Shown here: piece after piece, positions 17,412 to 25,726 of the stretch
Position numbering within the stretch: the first letter of the stretch is position 1
Layout: each line of letters begins with the position of its first letter
Assembly: GCA_016795505.1 (NCBI GenBank)
Contig: JAEUHH010000107.1
Location: forward strand, 41,061 to 105,060
Origin: Verrucomicrobiales bacterium
GTDB lineage: Bacteria; Verrucomicrobiota; Verrucomicrobiia; Verrucomicrobiales; DEV007
DNA length: 64,000 bases
Direction of reading: 5' to 3'
The notes under the pieces: generated by a model
Told to the model about the DNA's origin: nothing
The model's database searches: none
Seen by the model: only the letters and a program-made list of their open reading frames with translations
Made by a program: the position numbers and the translations under genes

Positions 17412-17590
17412 GACGGCGGGAGGACGACCCAAAAATCTTTTTCCAGCCCTCCGACGGCGGGAGGACGACCAAAAAATCTTTTTCCAGCCTTCCGACGGCG
17501 GGAGGACGACCCGAAAATCTTTTTCCAGCCTTCCGACGGCGGGAGGACGACCCGAAAATCTTTTTCCAGCCCTCCGACGACGGGAGGAAG
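17412..17590. repeat. 41-bp tandem repeats upstream of hsdR
   Basis: Four complete 41-bp units start at 17412, 17453, 17494 and 17535, with a diverged partial fifth from 17576. Each runs GACGGCGGGAGGACGACC, then an A-rich tract, ATCTTTTTCCAGCC and a short C/T end. The period is not a multiple of three, so the open frames across it are incidental. The array fills much of the 17227-17979 gap. The remainder of that gap is GC-rich, with two A-runs near 17740 and 17762, and shows no gene. Confidence 0.9.
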
Positions 17591-17979
17591 GCTAAAAAAG
17601 GGCATTTTCACGGAAAATGGGGCCGAACGGGCCGTGGGACGCCCAACAGCCCCTTTTCCTCGCCGAGCGGGGACGGTCCGGATGGGCCGAATTCGACGGG
17701 CCCGCCTCGCCCGCCACACCGCCTCGGGAGCGGCCCCGAAAAAAAAAGTGAGGATCGACGAAAAAAAAGCTCGCCTCGACTGGGGCGACTGTCCTAGCAT
17801 CGCAACCAATCCGCTACCCGATCCGAATCGTTCCCCGACTGGGCGACAGCCCGGTATCGCCCGTCTGGTGATGGGGGAAGGGTCCGAACCGGGGCCGGCG
17901 GGGATCTGTGTTCACCGCTCAAAAAACAAAACAACGGCGGTCGTTCCTCTCTCCTCTCCCGCAAGCCCTCTCCACCTCC

Positions 17980-18990
17980 ATGACCCGGTTTGGCATGGCC
18001 TATTTCGGCGACGGTTCGCGCTTTGGCGAGTCGGGGGACCCGCCACCACCACCTAGAAAAACTGGTATGGCCTCAAATCGTCTCCCCCAAAGAAATGACC
18101 GCCTCTTCTCACTGGGCGATCACATGCTGACCGGCCTGCTCGAGTTCGAAGGTCCGATCGAAATCGCCCAAAACACCCACGCCAAGCTGTCCGCCACCCT
18201 GGCCGCCGCCCGCGCGGCGGAGCAGGACTTCGGCGACGCCCAGACCGCCCGCAAGGCCGCCAACGCCGCCCTGTCAACGTCCGACAACGCCGCCAAAGTG
18301 TTCATCACCAACGCGCGGAAGCGCCTCTCGAAATTCTTTGGCGAGCGCTACTCGACCGAATGGAGCGCCGCCGGCTGGCCCAATGGCTCGACCTCGACGC
18401 CCCCGGCGCAGGATGATCGTCTGGCGCTGGTGGAGAACATCCGCCTGCATCTCGTCGATCATCCGGCCCACGAGAGTGTCGACATGGACGTGACGGCCGC
18501 GATCGCCGCCACGGTCAAAGCCACCATGACGACGGCCCGCGGCGTGCGTGACGTAAAGCTGACTTTGCAAAATCAGGCCCGCCAGGCCCGCGACGCAGCG
18601 GTGGCCACCCTGCGCCGCCGGATGACCGGCCTGATCGCCGAACTCGACACCCTGCTCGACGGCGAGGACGCGCGCTGGTACGCGTTTGGCCTGAGCCGTC
18701 CGGCGGATGAGGATCGTCCGGAACCGCCGACGGTGATGACGGCCCTGCCGGGATCGGCGCCGGGAGCGATCCTGTTGGATTGGGATGATCCGCTGCGCGC
18801 AGATCGTCTCCGCGTCTGGGTGTTCATCGTGGGCATCGACACGGACTGGCGGGCGGTGGCGACCGTCAGCGACAGCGATGCGATGCTGGAAGACTTGCCC
18901 TCCGGGGCCACGGTGAAGGTGCGGGTGACCTCGGCGAACGCAGCGGGCGAAAGTGCCCCCGGTCCTGAGGCCGAGGTGGTGGTGCCCTGA
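17980..18990 (+). CDS. Fibronectin type III domain protein of unknown function
   Basis: This protein of about 336 aa starts [12 protein letters not shown]; an earlier start at 17908 is possible but adds only low-complexity residues. The middle (about residues 40-240) is Ala-rich and helical. The last 95 residues form a fibronectin-III-like domain ([53 protein letters not shown]). No signal peptide is evident. The collagen-like gene follows 97 bp downstream on the same strand, so the two may form a surface-fibre or appendage unit. Similar modules occur in phage tail proteins, but no phage genes are near. Confidence 0.6.
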   Translation: MTRFGMAYFGDGSRFGESGDPPPPPRKTGMASNRLPQRNDRLFSLGDHMLTGLLEFEGPIEIAQNTHAKLSATLAAARAAEQDFGDAQTARKAANAALSTSDNAAKVFITNARKRLSKFFGERYSTEWSAAGWPNGSTSTPPAQDDRLALVENIRLHLVDHPAHESVDMDVTAAIAATVKATMTTARGVRDVKLTLQNQARQARDAAVATLRRRMTGLIAELDTLLDGEDARWYAFGLSRPADEDRPEPPTVMTALPGSAPGAILLDWDDPLRADRLRVWVFIVGIDTDWRAVATVSDSDAMLEDLPSGATVKVRVTSANAAGESAPGPEAEVVVP

Positions 18991-19087
18991 ACCCAAGAAG
19001 GAGGAACCCACGGGGGAGCCGGGGGCGACGGTCGCTCCCGGCTCCGCCCAGGAAAGGCCTCCGGTGACCCCAACCCATGTCCCACCC

Positions 19088-19624
19088 ATGAGCTACGACC
19101 CCCAATGGCCCCAGACGGGGCAACTGGTGGATGCGGACAAGTTCCGCGCCCAATTCGCCGCCCTCTTCGACCTGATCCAGACGGGGGGCGGCATCGCCGA
19201 CGCGCAGATCGACGTGGTGAACACGCTGAATCCCTCCGAACCGGCCGCGGTGACGGTGAGCGTGTCGGCGAACCGGCTGCATTTCACCTTTTCGATCCCG
19301 CGGGGTCAGGACGGCGCCACGGGCCCGGCCGGAGCGACCGGCGAGATGGGTCCGACGGGCATCCAGGGCCCGATGGGTCCATCGGGCGAGACCGGCCCAG
19401 CCGGCGCGACGGGTCCGCAGGGCCCCGACGGTTCCCAAGGCCCGCCCGGCGAGGTGTCCCAACTCGCCCTGGACGCCGCCATCGCCACAGCGCTATCGGG
19501 GACGAGCGGGAACAGCAACGGGGTGGCGCAACTGAACCAGTCGATCAGCGATCCGCCCACGGCATTCGAGGTGCTGACGCTGTCGCAGAAGGTGGATGAG
19601 TTGATACAAGCTTTGCGGAGATAA
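19088..19624 (+). CDS. Collagen-like repeat protein
   Basis: This 178-aa protein has a non-repetitive head ([20 protein letters not shown] onward, about 76 residues), then about 16 Gly-X-Y triplets ([19 protein letters not shown] and so on), then a C-terminal tail with a likely trimerising helix ([15 protein letters not shown]). Bacterial collagen-like proteins form trimeric stalks on cell surfaces, spores or phage tail fibres. No export signal is visible. It lies just after the fibronectin-III gene and probably acts with it. A GTG-initiated extension into the preceding gene is open but unlikely. Confidence 0.7.
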   Translation: MSYDPQWPQTGQLVDADKFRAQFAALFDLIQTGGGIADAQIDVVNTLNPSEPAAVTVSVSANRLHFTFSIPRGQDGATGPAGATGEMGPTGIQGPMGPSGETGPAGATGPQGPDGSQGPPGEVSQLALDAAIATALSGTSGNSNGVAQLNQSISDPPTAFEVLTLSQKVDELIQALRR

Positions 19625-19650
19625 GGAGAGAGTGAGAGGGCGGTTTGAGG

Positions 19651-19720
19651 GCGGAAATCCGAAATCCGAAGCTCTAAATCCGAAACAATTTCCAATATCC
19701 AATCGGGGAAGGCTCAAAAC
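19651..19720. repeat. 70-bp direct repeat, copy 1
   Basis: This segment (starts GCGGAAATCCGAAATCC, ends GAAGGCTCAAAAC) recurs at 19843-19912 with two differences. The internal AATCCGAA motif is itself repeated. It lies in the 384-bp gene-free stretch between the collagen-like gene and the exported hydrolase. Confidence 0.85.
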
Positions 19721-19768
19721 CGACACGGCGAATCTTTTGCCTCGCATTCTCTTGTCCAAAACTCCCTG

Positions 19769-19795
19769 CCTCTGCGCCTCTGCGCCTCTGCGTGA
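19769..19795. repeat. Octamer-triplet repeat (CCTCTGCG x3 plus TGA)
   Basis: Three exact CCTCTGCG octamers followed by TGA have the same build as the CCTTCGCG-type elements in the hsd locus (13632, 13694, 14134). This copy lies between the two 70-bp direct repeats. Confidence 0.7.
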
Positions 19796-19842
19796 AATCC
19801 CCCACTTGTGCCGCCTGTGGCGGAAATCCGAAGCCGCCTGCG

Positions 19843-19912
19843 GCGGAAATCCGAAATCCTAAGCTCTAAATCCTAAACAATTTCCAATATCCAATCGGGG
19901 AAGGCTCAAAAC
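19843..19912. repeat. 70-bp direct repeat, copy 2
   Basis: Second copy of the element at 19651, with two substitutions (CCGAAG to CCTAAG and TCCGAAAC to TCCTAAAC). Similarity fades after GGCTCAAAAC. Confidence 0.85.
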
Positions 19913-20008
19913 GGTGACGGCTCCCCTTTTGCCTGAGCCGGTTCGCCATCGATTCTGGGACGGTGATGCGGAGTTGCCCGGCTCCCGAAATCCGGCTCTG
20001 CTTTTTCC

Positions 20009-21085
20009 ATGACACCCGCCCCCGACCGCCGCACGGTATTGAAACAGGCCGCTCTCTCCGCCGGTCTGGGCGGATGGCCGCTGGCTTCGGCCGGAACGGC
20101 AAACGCCGCCGCCGCCGCCGCTGCTTCCACTCCCCTACCCGACACTCCCATGACTCCCGATGAAGGGCGCGAGCGCCTGCTGGAATGCCTCGGCGGCCCC
20201 TGGCCCGAGGCCGGTCCGCTCTCTGTGGCTCTCCGCGAAACCCGGCAGATGCCGGGCTACCGGATCGAATCACTGACCTACGAGGCCGAGCCGGGCGATG
20301 CCGTGCCCGCGCTGCTGCTGATCCCCGACGGGGTCGATGCGTCGCACCCGGCTCCGGCGGTGGCGGTGTGGCATCAACACAATGGGGAATACCACCTCGG
20401 CAAATCGGAGCCCGCCGGTCTCGCGGGCAATCCCGAGCACCACACCGGCGCCGCGCTGGCCCGGCTCGGCTATGTGGTGCTGTGCCCGGATGCCCTCTGC
20501 TTCGAGGAGCGGCAGGATGCCACCGGCAAACTGAAGGGCGGCAACTATGAGCGGTTCGAATTCCTCCGCCAGGTCGTCGACGGACGCTCGATGGCGTGGA
20601 AGAACATCCTCGACATGCGCCGCGCGATCGACTGCCTCGTGTCGCGTCCCGAGGTGAAGGCGGACCGCATCGGCTGCTACGGACACTCCATGGGCAGCAC
20701 CCATGCGTGGTTGGTGGGACCGTTCGAGCCGCGGCTGCGGGCGGTGGTCGGCAATTGTTGCCTGCCCACGTATTCGGCGATCCACGAGCACCGGCTGCTG
20801 CACTGCTTCCCGAATTTCGTGCCCGGCTGGCTGCGCTACGGCGACACGCCGGAAATCGCCGCCCTGATCGCCCCGCGGGCTCTCCACCTCAATCTCGGCG
20901 AGACCGACGGCGGCAGTCCCATCGAGCACGCCCGCGCCGGCATCGAGCGCATCGCGGCCGCCTACGCGCGCGCCGGCGTGCCGGACCAGTTCACCCATTT
21001 CATCGAGCCCGCCACGGGCCATGTGTTGTCCGAGGCGATGTGGGAACGCGTCCAGGCGACCTTCGACCGGCATTTGCGGGGGTGA
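20009..21085 (+). CDS. Tat-exported alpha/beta hydrolase (dienelactone-hydrolase or Abhydrolase_7-like)
   Basis: This 358-aa protein has a twin-arginine signal (DRRTVLKQ, then a hydrophobic stretch to about residue 33). The hydrolase core carries AVAVWHQHNGEYHLGKSE near the oxyanion region, the nucleophile elbow GHSMGS with Ser228, and a C-terminal His in EPATGHVLSEAMW. Family members are large exported esterases of PVC bacteria; the substrate is not evident. It stands alone between two repeat-rich gaps. Confidence 0.75.
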   Translation: MTPAPDRRTVLKQAALSAGLGGWPLASAGTANAAAAAAASTPLPDTPMTPDEGRERLLECLGGPWPEAGPLSVALRETRQMPGYRIESLTYEAEPGDAVPALLLIPDGVDASHPAPAVAVWHQHNGEYHLGKSEPAGLAGNPEHHTGAALARLGYVVLCPDALCFEERQDATGKLKGGNYERFEFLRQVVDGRSMAWKNILDMRRAIDCLVSRPEVKADRIGCYGHSMGSTHAWLVGPFEPRLRAVVGNCCLPTYSAIHEHRLLHCFPNFVPGWLRYGDTPEIAALIAPRALHLNLGETDGGSPIEHARAGIERIAAAYARAGVPDQFTHFIEPATGHVLSEAMWERVQATFDRHLRG

Positions 21086-21228
21086 AGGGTCCGATCAGGG
21101 CGAAAGGCGATGGCATGCCGGGCCCAGAGTCGCCGGTTCGACCGCTCGGATGCCGGAGGCATCCCGGTTGACCGGCCGGCAGAATTGGGGCGATGAAACG
21201 CCAGAGTCCCGCGGCAGGCGGGTGTGAA

Positions 21229-21285
21229 TTTGGCTTTCAGCCAAACCGGGAACGGTCGGACATTTCCTGGGGCGGTTGCCCCAGG
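21229..21285. repeat. REP-like palindrome pair of the RAYT type
   Basis: TTTGGC-TTTCA-GCCAAA (21229-21245) and CCTGGGGC-GGTT-GCCCCAGG (21266-21285) match the first two palindromes next to the RAYT gene in loop sequence, order and spacing. The third palindrome of the set has expanded into the tandem array that follows. Confidence 0.75.
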
Positions 21286-21289
21286 CTAC

Positions 21290-21497
21290 GGTGAAGTTGG
21301 CCTTTGGCCAACGGGAGCGCCGGTGAGGTTGGCGTTTGGCCAGACGGGTGCGCCGGTGAGGTTGGCGTTTGGCCAACGGAAGCGCCGGTGAGGTTGGCGT
21401 TTGGCCAGACGGGAGCGCTGGTGAGGTTGGCGTTTGGCCAGACGAGAGCGCTGGTGAAGTTGGCCTTTGGCCAACGGGAGCGCTGGTGAGGTTGGCC
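21290..21497. repeat. 32/33-bp tandem array containing a TTGGC-GCCAA-type palindrome
   Basis: Units start at 21290, 21322, 21355, 21387, 21420 and 21453, with a partial at 21485; lengths alternate between 32 and 33 bp. Each has the form GGTGAGGTTGGCGTTTGGCC then A(G)ACGGGAGCGC. The palindrome TTGGC-CTTT-GGCCAA is intact in units 1 and 6 and decayed in the middle ones. Mixed unit lengths break any reading frame. There are no variable spacers, so this is not a CRISPR. The whole 21086-21673 gap carries no gene. Confidence 0.9.
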
Positions 21498-21535
21498 CGG
21501 AGGTCGGGGGAAGGGCCTGAATCCCGCGGCGTTCC

Positions 21536-21601
21536 GATCAGACCCTCTTTGATCGGAGATGAGACCCTCTTTGATCGGAGATGAGACCCTGTTGGTCCGG
21601 G
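21536..21601. repeat. 22-bp GATC tandem repeat, three units
   Basis: Three in-register units (GATCAGACCC, GATGAGACCC, GATGAGACCC; the first two end GATCGGA) lie 72 bp before the next gene start. An ATG inside the array opens a frame into the CehA gene, but that start is repeat-derived. Confidence 0.85.
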
Positions 21602-21673
21602 AATCGGGCGGAGCCGGGGGCATTTTGGGGGTGGACTCGGGGCGGGAGTTGTCTAGAGTCGCGGACCTTTCCT

Positions 21674-23371
21674 ATGCGCGGCTTTGTCGACCAGATCTTT
21701 TTCCACTGTGGGCTCGTCGTGGTGGCGGGCGGGTTGTATTCGGTCGCGCCGGCGGCTGAGGTCGAGGGCCGGATCGTCGATGCGGCTTCGGGTGCGGCGC
21801 TGCCAGCCCGGTTGGTGATCGTGTCGCTGGACGATCCGGCAAACCGGCATCTGGCCAAGTCAGCGGACGCGGCGGGCGAGGCGGTGGTCTATGACAAACG
21901 GCGCGGCGACGGCATCGCGGAGGTCCACACGGCGCTGTCGGCGCATCCTTTCCGGGCGGACCTGCCTCCGGGCCGCTACCGGCTGACGGCGACCCGGGGG
22001 CACGAATACCGGCCGGCTTCGCTGGACATCACGGTGCCGTCGGACATGCCGGCTCCGGTCACGCTGGCGCTGTCCCGCTGGATCGACATGGGGGAACGGG
22101 GCTGGTTCAGTGGCGATGTGCATTGCCATCTGCCGCGGGCGGGCTTGGAGACGGTGCTGCTGGCGGCGGATCTGAATGTGACGTTCCCACTGGCGGGCTG
22201 GGTGACGGACTCGGCCCACAAGCCGACTGAGCACAACAAGATCGCCGAGCCCTGGCCCGTGAACCGACTGCAACTGGCGGACCGGACCCATGTCTTTTGG
22301 GCGGCCAACTCGGAGTATGAGCTGTTCACCCGCGCGGGGGAAAAGGAGCCGCTCGGCGCGCTGCTGGTGCTGCGCCACCGGGAGCCGCTGGGGCTTTCCA
22401 TCCCGCCGCTGGAGCCGCTGAAAAAGGCGGCGCGCGAGCAGGGGGCGCTGTTCGATCTGGAAAAGCACAACTGGCCCTGGTCGATGGTGCTGCCGGCCAT
22501 CGGGGCGGCGGATTTGTTCGAGTTGACGAATAATCACGTGTGGGAGGCGGGCTTCGGGGTGACGAAGTGGTACACGGAGTATATCCCCGACTACATGGGC
22601 ATTGCCAAGGGAGCGGACGGGACGATCGACGAGTCCGGCTGGCTGCGGTTCGGTTTTCAAAACTGGTATGCGCTGCTGAATTGCGGCCTGCGGCTCGCGC
22701 CGAGTGCGGGCACGGGCTCCGGGGTGCATCCGGTGGCGCTGGGATTTGGCCGGGTCTATGTGCGGATGCCGGAGCGGGAGTTCGACTTCGACGACTGGGT
22801 TTCCGGGCTGAAAGCGGGCCGCTCGATGGTGACGACGGGTCCGATGCTGTTTTTCACCGCCGGGGAAAAGCACCCGGGGGCGACGCTATCGTGGGATCCG
22901 GAGTCGAAGGCCGCGCAGGGCGGCGAGGAGGAAGGCGACGGCGTGCCGGTGATCTGTCGGGTGGAGAGCGAGCACCCGATCGAGGCGCTGGAGGTGATCG
23001 TGAATGGCGAGGCGCGGCCCCTGGAGATCGGCGGGCCGATAGGGGCGCGGGCGGCCCATTCGGCGATGGCGCGGACGCGGGTGCCGCTGGACCGCTCGGG
23101 CTGGATCGCGGCGCGGGTCTGGACGAAGACGGCGGAAGGCCGGCCGCGCTTTGCCCACACGGCGCCGGTTTTCGTCGAGGTGGAGGGCAGGCCGCAGCAC
23201 CCGAAGCCGGAGGAGGCCGCCTACCTGCTCAGCCGCGTGGAAGCGGAGATCGCCCGGCACGGCGAGGCGCTGTCGAAGGAGACGCGGGCGGAATTTGAGG
23301 AGGCGGCCGAGTTTTACCGGGACAAGCGCGACGAGGCGGTATCGGCCGGAAAATCGAAGAAGGGGCGCTGA
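21674..23371 (+). CDS. CehA/McbA-type PHP-domain metallohydrolase, exported
   Basis: This 565-aa exported protein starts MRGFVDQIFFHCG with a hydrophobic leader ending near VAPAAEVEG. A carboxypeptidase-regulatory-like beta domain (EVEGRIVDAASGAALPARLV) precedes the PHP-like catalytic part, which has WFSGDVHCHLPRAG (DxHxH) and later LEKHNWPW and FELTNNHVWE as likely metal ligands. CehA/McbA proteins hydrolyse carbamate or phosphoester bonds in some organisms, but most are uncharacterised. A -10-like TAGAGT at 21654-21659 lies 15 bp before the chosen ATG, which argues against the earlier in-frame ATG within the repeat array. Confidence 0.75.
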   Translation: MRGFVDQIFFHCGLVVVAGGLYSVAPAAEVEGRIVDAASGAALPARLVIVSLDDPANRHLAKSADAAGEAVVYDKRRGDGIAEVHTALSAHPFRADLPPGRYRLTATRGHEYRPASLDITVPSDMPAPVTLALSRWIDMGERGWFSGDVHCHLPRAGLETVLLAADLNVTFPLAGWVTDSAHKPTEHNKIAEPWPVNRLQLADRTHVFWAANSEYELFTRAGEKEPLGALLVLRHREPLGLSIPPLEPLKKAAREQGALFDLEKHNWPWSMVLPAIGAADLFELTNNHVWEAGFGVTKWYTEYIPDYMGIAKGADGTIDESGWLRFGFQNWYALLNCGLRLAPSAGTGSGVHPVALGFGRVYVRMPEREFDFDDWVSGLKAGRSMVTTGPMLFFTAGEKHPGATLSWDPESKAAQGGEEEGDGVPVICRVESEHPIEALEVIVNGEARPLEIGGPIGARAAHSAMARTRVPLDRSGWIAARVWTKTAEGRPRFAHTAPVFVEVEGRPQHPKPEEAAYLLSRVEAEIARHGEALSKETRAEFEEAAEFYRDKRDEAVSAGKSKKGR

Positions 23372-23415
23372 CAGGTGGCGGGGGTGGTCTTTTCTCCACC
23401 CGCCCGGCAACCGAA

Positions 23416-24066
23416 TCAGGCGCGGATGTCGATGGGGGTGCCGACAGCGACGCGCTCCCAGATGAGGGGCTGGATGCGGTTCGGCACGCGGATGCAGCCG
23501 TGGGAGGCGGGATGATTCGGCACATAGCCGACGTGCATGCCGACGCCGTCGCGGGTGATGCGCAGCCAGTAGGGCATGGGCGAGCCCTGGAATTCCGCGT
23601 TGCCGCCTGCGGGGCGGTTGCGGCTGTCGCCGTCGCCCTGGATCAGGGCGCCGCTCTGGCCATCGACCCACGAGCCGTAGAGGCTGGAGTTTTTCTGGCG
23701 GAGTTTTTCCAGGACAGAGTAGGTGCCGACCGGGGTGCGGCCTTCGCGTCCGGTGGAGATGCGGGTCTCGATGGCGAGTTCCTTGCTGCCGCCGGCGACG
23801 CGGTAGAGGCGGGCCTTCTGCTCGCCGAGGGAGATCTCGATACGGGCATTGGAGGGGTCGGTGCGATCGAGCACCTCCTGATTCACGATGGCGGAGGAAC
23901 TGGGCGTCTCGCCATCGTAGCCGCCGCGGCCGCCGCCGGTGTAGTAGCTCGAACCGGGGTCACGGAGTTGGGTGGAATACGAGGGACCGGTCTCGCATCC
24001 GGGCAGGAGCAGGATCGATCCGGCGGCGAGGGCGATTGGCAGGAGCAGGACGGCGCGGGGACTCAT
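23416..24066 (-). CDS. L,D-transpeptidase (YkuD domain) lipoprotein
   Basis: This 216-aa lipoprotein has a signal peptide ending in the lipobox LLPGC (Cys about 24). The C-terminal YkuD domain begins at about residue 73 (ARIEISLGEQKARLYRV) and carries the catalytic motif as HVGYVPNHPASHGCIRVP, with the nucleophilic Cys in SHGC. These enzymes crosslink peptidoglycan or attach proteins to it in the periplasm. The gene converges on the CehA gene (44-bp gap) and is divergent from the sigma factor at 24390. Confidence 0.9.
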   Translation of the reverse strand: MSPRAVLLLPIALAAGSILLLPGCETGPSYSTQLRDPGSSYYTGGGRGGYDGETPSSSAIVNQEVLDRTDPSNARIEISLGEQKARLYRVAGGSKELAIETRISTGREGRTPVGTYSVLEKLRQKNSSLYGSWVDGQSGALIQGDGDSRNRPAGGNAEFQGSPMPYWLRITRDGVGMHVGYVPNHPASHGCIRVPNRIQPLIWERVAVGTPIDIRA

Positions 24067-24292
24067 GGCTGGGCGGACTGTACGCCGTCGGAACGGGGAA
24101 ATCCATTTGGAAATACTGAAAATTCTAATAATTCAGCATTTTTGTCCAAATTTCGGCGAATCCGAACGAATTGCGACGATGGAAGCGGCGGGTGGATTTC
24201 CACCATTTCGAGCCGGAGACTCGACGCGCCTTGATCTGGGGGCTGTTTGACGCGTGTGCCCTGTATCCCAGATACCAGTCCCGCCTCGGGAG

Positions 24293-24322
24293 TTGACGCG
24301 GGGCGGTTTCCTCGCCGACAAT
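24293..24322 (+). promoter_or_regulatory. Candidate promoter for the sigma factor gene
   Basis: TTGACG at 24293-24298 and GACAAT at 24317-24322 are separated by 18 bp and lie 68 bp upstream of the sigma-factor ATG. The rest of the 24067-24389 divergent gap includes an AT-rich patch near 24120-24150 that may serve the minus-strand L,D-transpeptidase; no gene is visible. Confidence 0.4.
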
Positions 24323-24389
24323 ACCGGCTTTCCTGCTACCCGATTCCCCCCCATTCCCGGCCGCCGGCCTTTCACCCCAGCCCCGTCCC

Positions 24390-25109
24390 GTGACTACCGT
24401 GACCGATCCCACCGCCGATCCCCTGACGCTGAAGTTCGCCGAGGACGCCGCCTTCGTGCGCCGCGCGCTGGAGGGCGATGAGTCGGCGGTGCTGCGGTTT
24501 CATCAGGAATACCGGCCCGCCCTGGAGCGCGTCCTGATGGCCCGGGGTGTGGATCGCGGTGATGCGGAGGATCTGGTGGCGGACATCGTGGGCGAGTGCT
24601 TCGGCGCCGGCAAGGCCGGTGCGCTGGAGGTGAAGCTGCTGGAAAAATTCGAAGGCCGCTCGTCGCTCTCCACCTGGCTGATCCGGATCACGTGGAATCG
24701 ATGGCTGGACCTGAAACGGCGCGACAAATTCCGCGGCGACCTGCCGGAATACGAGGATGACCGGGAAAAGGGCATCGACCGCTTCGACCGCGTCGCTTCA
24801 GACGATGAGGATGACGATTTCATCGAGTCCGACCTCGCGGAACTGATGGCCGGCGCCATCCGCCAGGCGTTCGCCAGCCTCGAGCCCGATGTGCTGGTGA
24901 TGCTGAAGCTCTCCTTCCTCCACGGCGTGAGCCAGACGGAGATCGCCCGCATGTGGCGGTGCGACCAGACCCGGATCAGCCGCACCCTGTCCAACGCCCG
25001 CAGCCGGATCGCCAGCGAGACGCTGCGCCTGATCCGGGAGGCCGACCCGGAGCTGGAGATCGACTGGGACGACTTCAAGCGCCTCTGCGCCTACGGAATC
25101 GAGTTCTGA
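24390..25109 (+). CDS. RNA polymerase sigma-70 family factor (ECF-like)
   Basis: This 239-aa factor has a region-2 domain (residues about 22-110: RALEGDESAVLRFHQEYRPA, STWLIRITWNRWLDLKRRD) and a region-4 domain (about 160-215: LKLSFLHGVSQTEIARMW, CDQTRISRTLSNARSRI). A long acidic linker (ASDDEDDDFIESDL) joins them. It directs RNA polymerase to a subset of promoters. The next gene, a 74-aa acidic protein 116 bp downstream, may be its partner. Planctomycetes and Verrucomicrobia carry many such factors, and the cognate promoters cannot be deduced. Confidence 0.85.
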   Translation: MTTVTDPTADPLTLKFAEDAAFVRRALEGDESAVLRFHQEYRPALERVLMARGVDRGDAEDLVADIVGECFGAGKAGALEVKLLEKFEGRSSLSTWLIRITWNRWLDLKRRDKFRGDLPEYEDDREKGIDRFDRVASDDEDDDFIESDLAELMAGAIRQAFASLEPDVLVMLKLSFLHGVSQTEIARMWRCDQTRISRTLSNARSRIASETLRLIREADPELEIDWDDFKRLCAYGIEF

Positions 25110-25225
25110 CCGGCGCGCGGCGACCGATGAGAAACAAACCGCTTTTTTCTCCGCATAAGCCCTCCCGCTCCGGCGTCTGTATCCCTGCCACAGGCATCGA
25201 AACGAACCCACCACCCATTCCCATC

Positions 25226-25450
25226 ATGGAAGAAAACGACTTCGCCATCCTCGCCCACTTCCTCGACCATTTCGAGCCGGAAGTGACCGGTCACGCCTCG
25301 GAACCCGTGTCGGATGACGACGCCGCCCGCATCGTCCGGATGGCCCGCGGCGACCTGAACGAAGCCGAACGCGCCGAACTGGCCCCGCTGCTGGCCGCGA
25401 ATGACCGGGCCATGAGCCTGCTGGTCGCGGAGCTCCGCAAGGGCGCCTGA
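25226..25450 (+). CDS. Small acidic protein downstream of the sigma factor
   Basis: This 74-aa protein (MEENDFAILAHFLDHFEPEV onward) is predicted helical with no membrane segment. The pattern DDDAARIVRMARGDLNEAER followed by ELAPLLAANDRAMSLLVAEL resembles the short N-terminal domain of some zinc-less anti-sigma or anti-anti-sigma regulators. That is an impression from helix pattern, not a family match. It shares orientation with the sigma gene, so a regulatory link is plausible. Confidence 0.6.
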   Translation: MEENDFAILAHFLDHFEPEVTGHASEPVSDDDAARIVRMARGDLNEAERAELAPLLAANDRAMSLLVAELRKGA

Positions 25451-25480
25451 TCCCACCTCCGGCGCCGTTTTTCGGGCCGG

Positions 25481-25509
25481 TTGCGCCGGGATGGGTCTGC
25501 CGCTAGAGT
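25481..25509 (+). promoter_or_regulatory. Candidate promoter for the small ORF-GAF-subtilase unit
   Basis: TTGCGC at 25481-25486 and TAGAGT at 25504-25509 have a 17-bp spacer. The expected transcription start, about 7 bp after the -10 box, coincides with the ATG at 25516, implying a leaderless mRNA. Confidence 0.45.
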
Positions 25510-25515
25510 TCGCCC

Positions 25516-25701
25516 ATGACTGGCACCGCCCTGCCTCCCCCCGCGTCTCTGCCGATTTGTCTCTCTGGTGACCGGTGTCATGCCACGATGAAGCCGGGCT
25601 CTGTGAGGGAGGGCGGCTGGATCGGCCTAAACGGCGGCCTGCTGATGCCGCAGCGCGACATCCCCCTCCACGGTCTTTCCTGGCTGGAGCCCGGCCTCTG
25701 A
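25516..25701 (+). CDS. Possible 61-aa leader peptide or small protein of unknown function
   Basis: This short frame begins exactly where transcription from the promoter at 25481 should start, and ends 25 bp before the GAF gene. The peptide (MTGTALPPPASLPICLSGDR onward) has two Cys, a Gly-rich middle and ends PLHGLSWLEPGL. It matches nothing I know. It could be a regulatory leader, a peptide substrate of the downstream subtilase, or not translated at all. Confidence 0.3.
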   Translation: MTGTALPPPASLPICLSGDRCHATMKPGSVREGGWIGLNGGLLMPQRDIPLHGLSWLEPGL

Positions 25702-25726
25702 GATTTCTCCCCCGCACGGATACCGC

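Noticed and set aside
17740..17772. Intrinsic terminator suggested by two A-runs
   Set aside because: No adequate stem precedes the matching T-run on the minus strand and no minus-strand gene ends there.
17908..19624. Prophage remnant around the fibronectin and collagen-like genes
   Set aside because: No integrase, capsid, terminase, portal or lysis gene is nearby.
21290..21497. CRISPR array
   Set aside because: The units abut with no unique spacers and no cas genes are present. The same holds for the 22-bp and 41-bp arrays.
21286..21584. Open frames with apparent 11-residue protein repeats
   Set aside because: They arise from the 32/33-bp DNA array; unit lengths alternate, so no single frame is preserved, and the array is better explained as an expanded palindrome.
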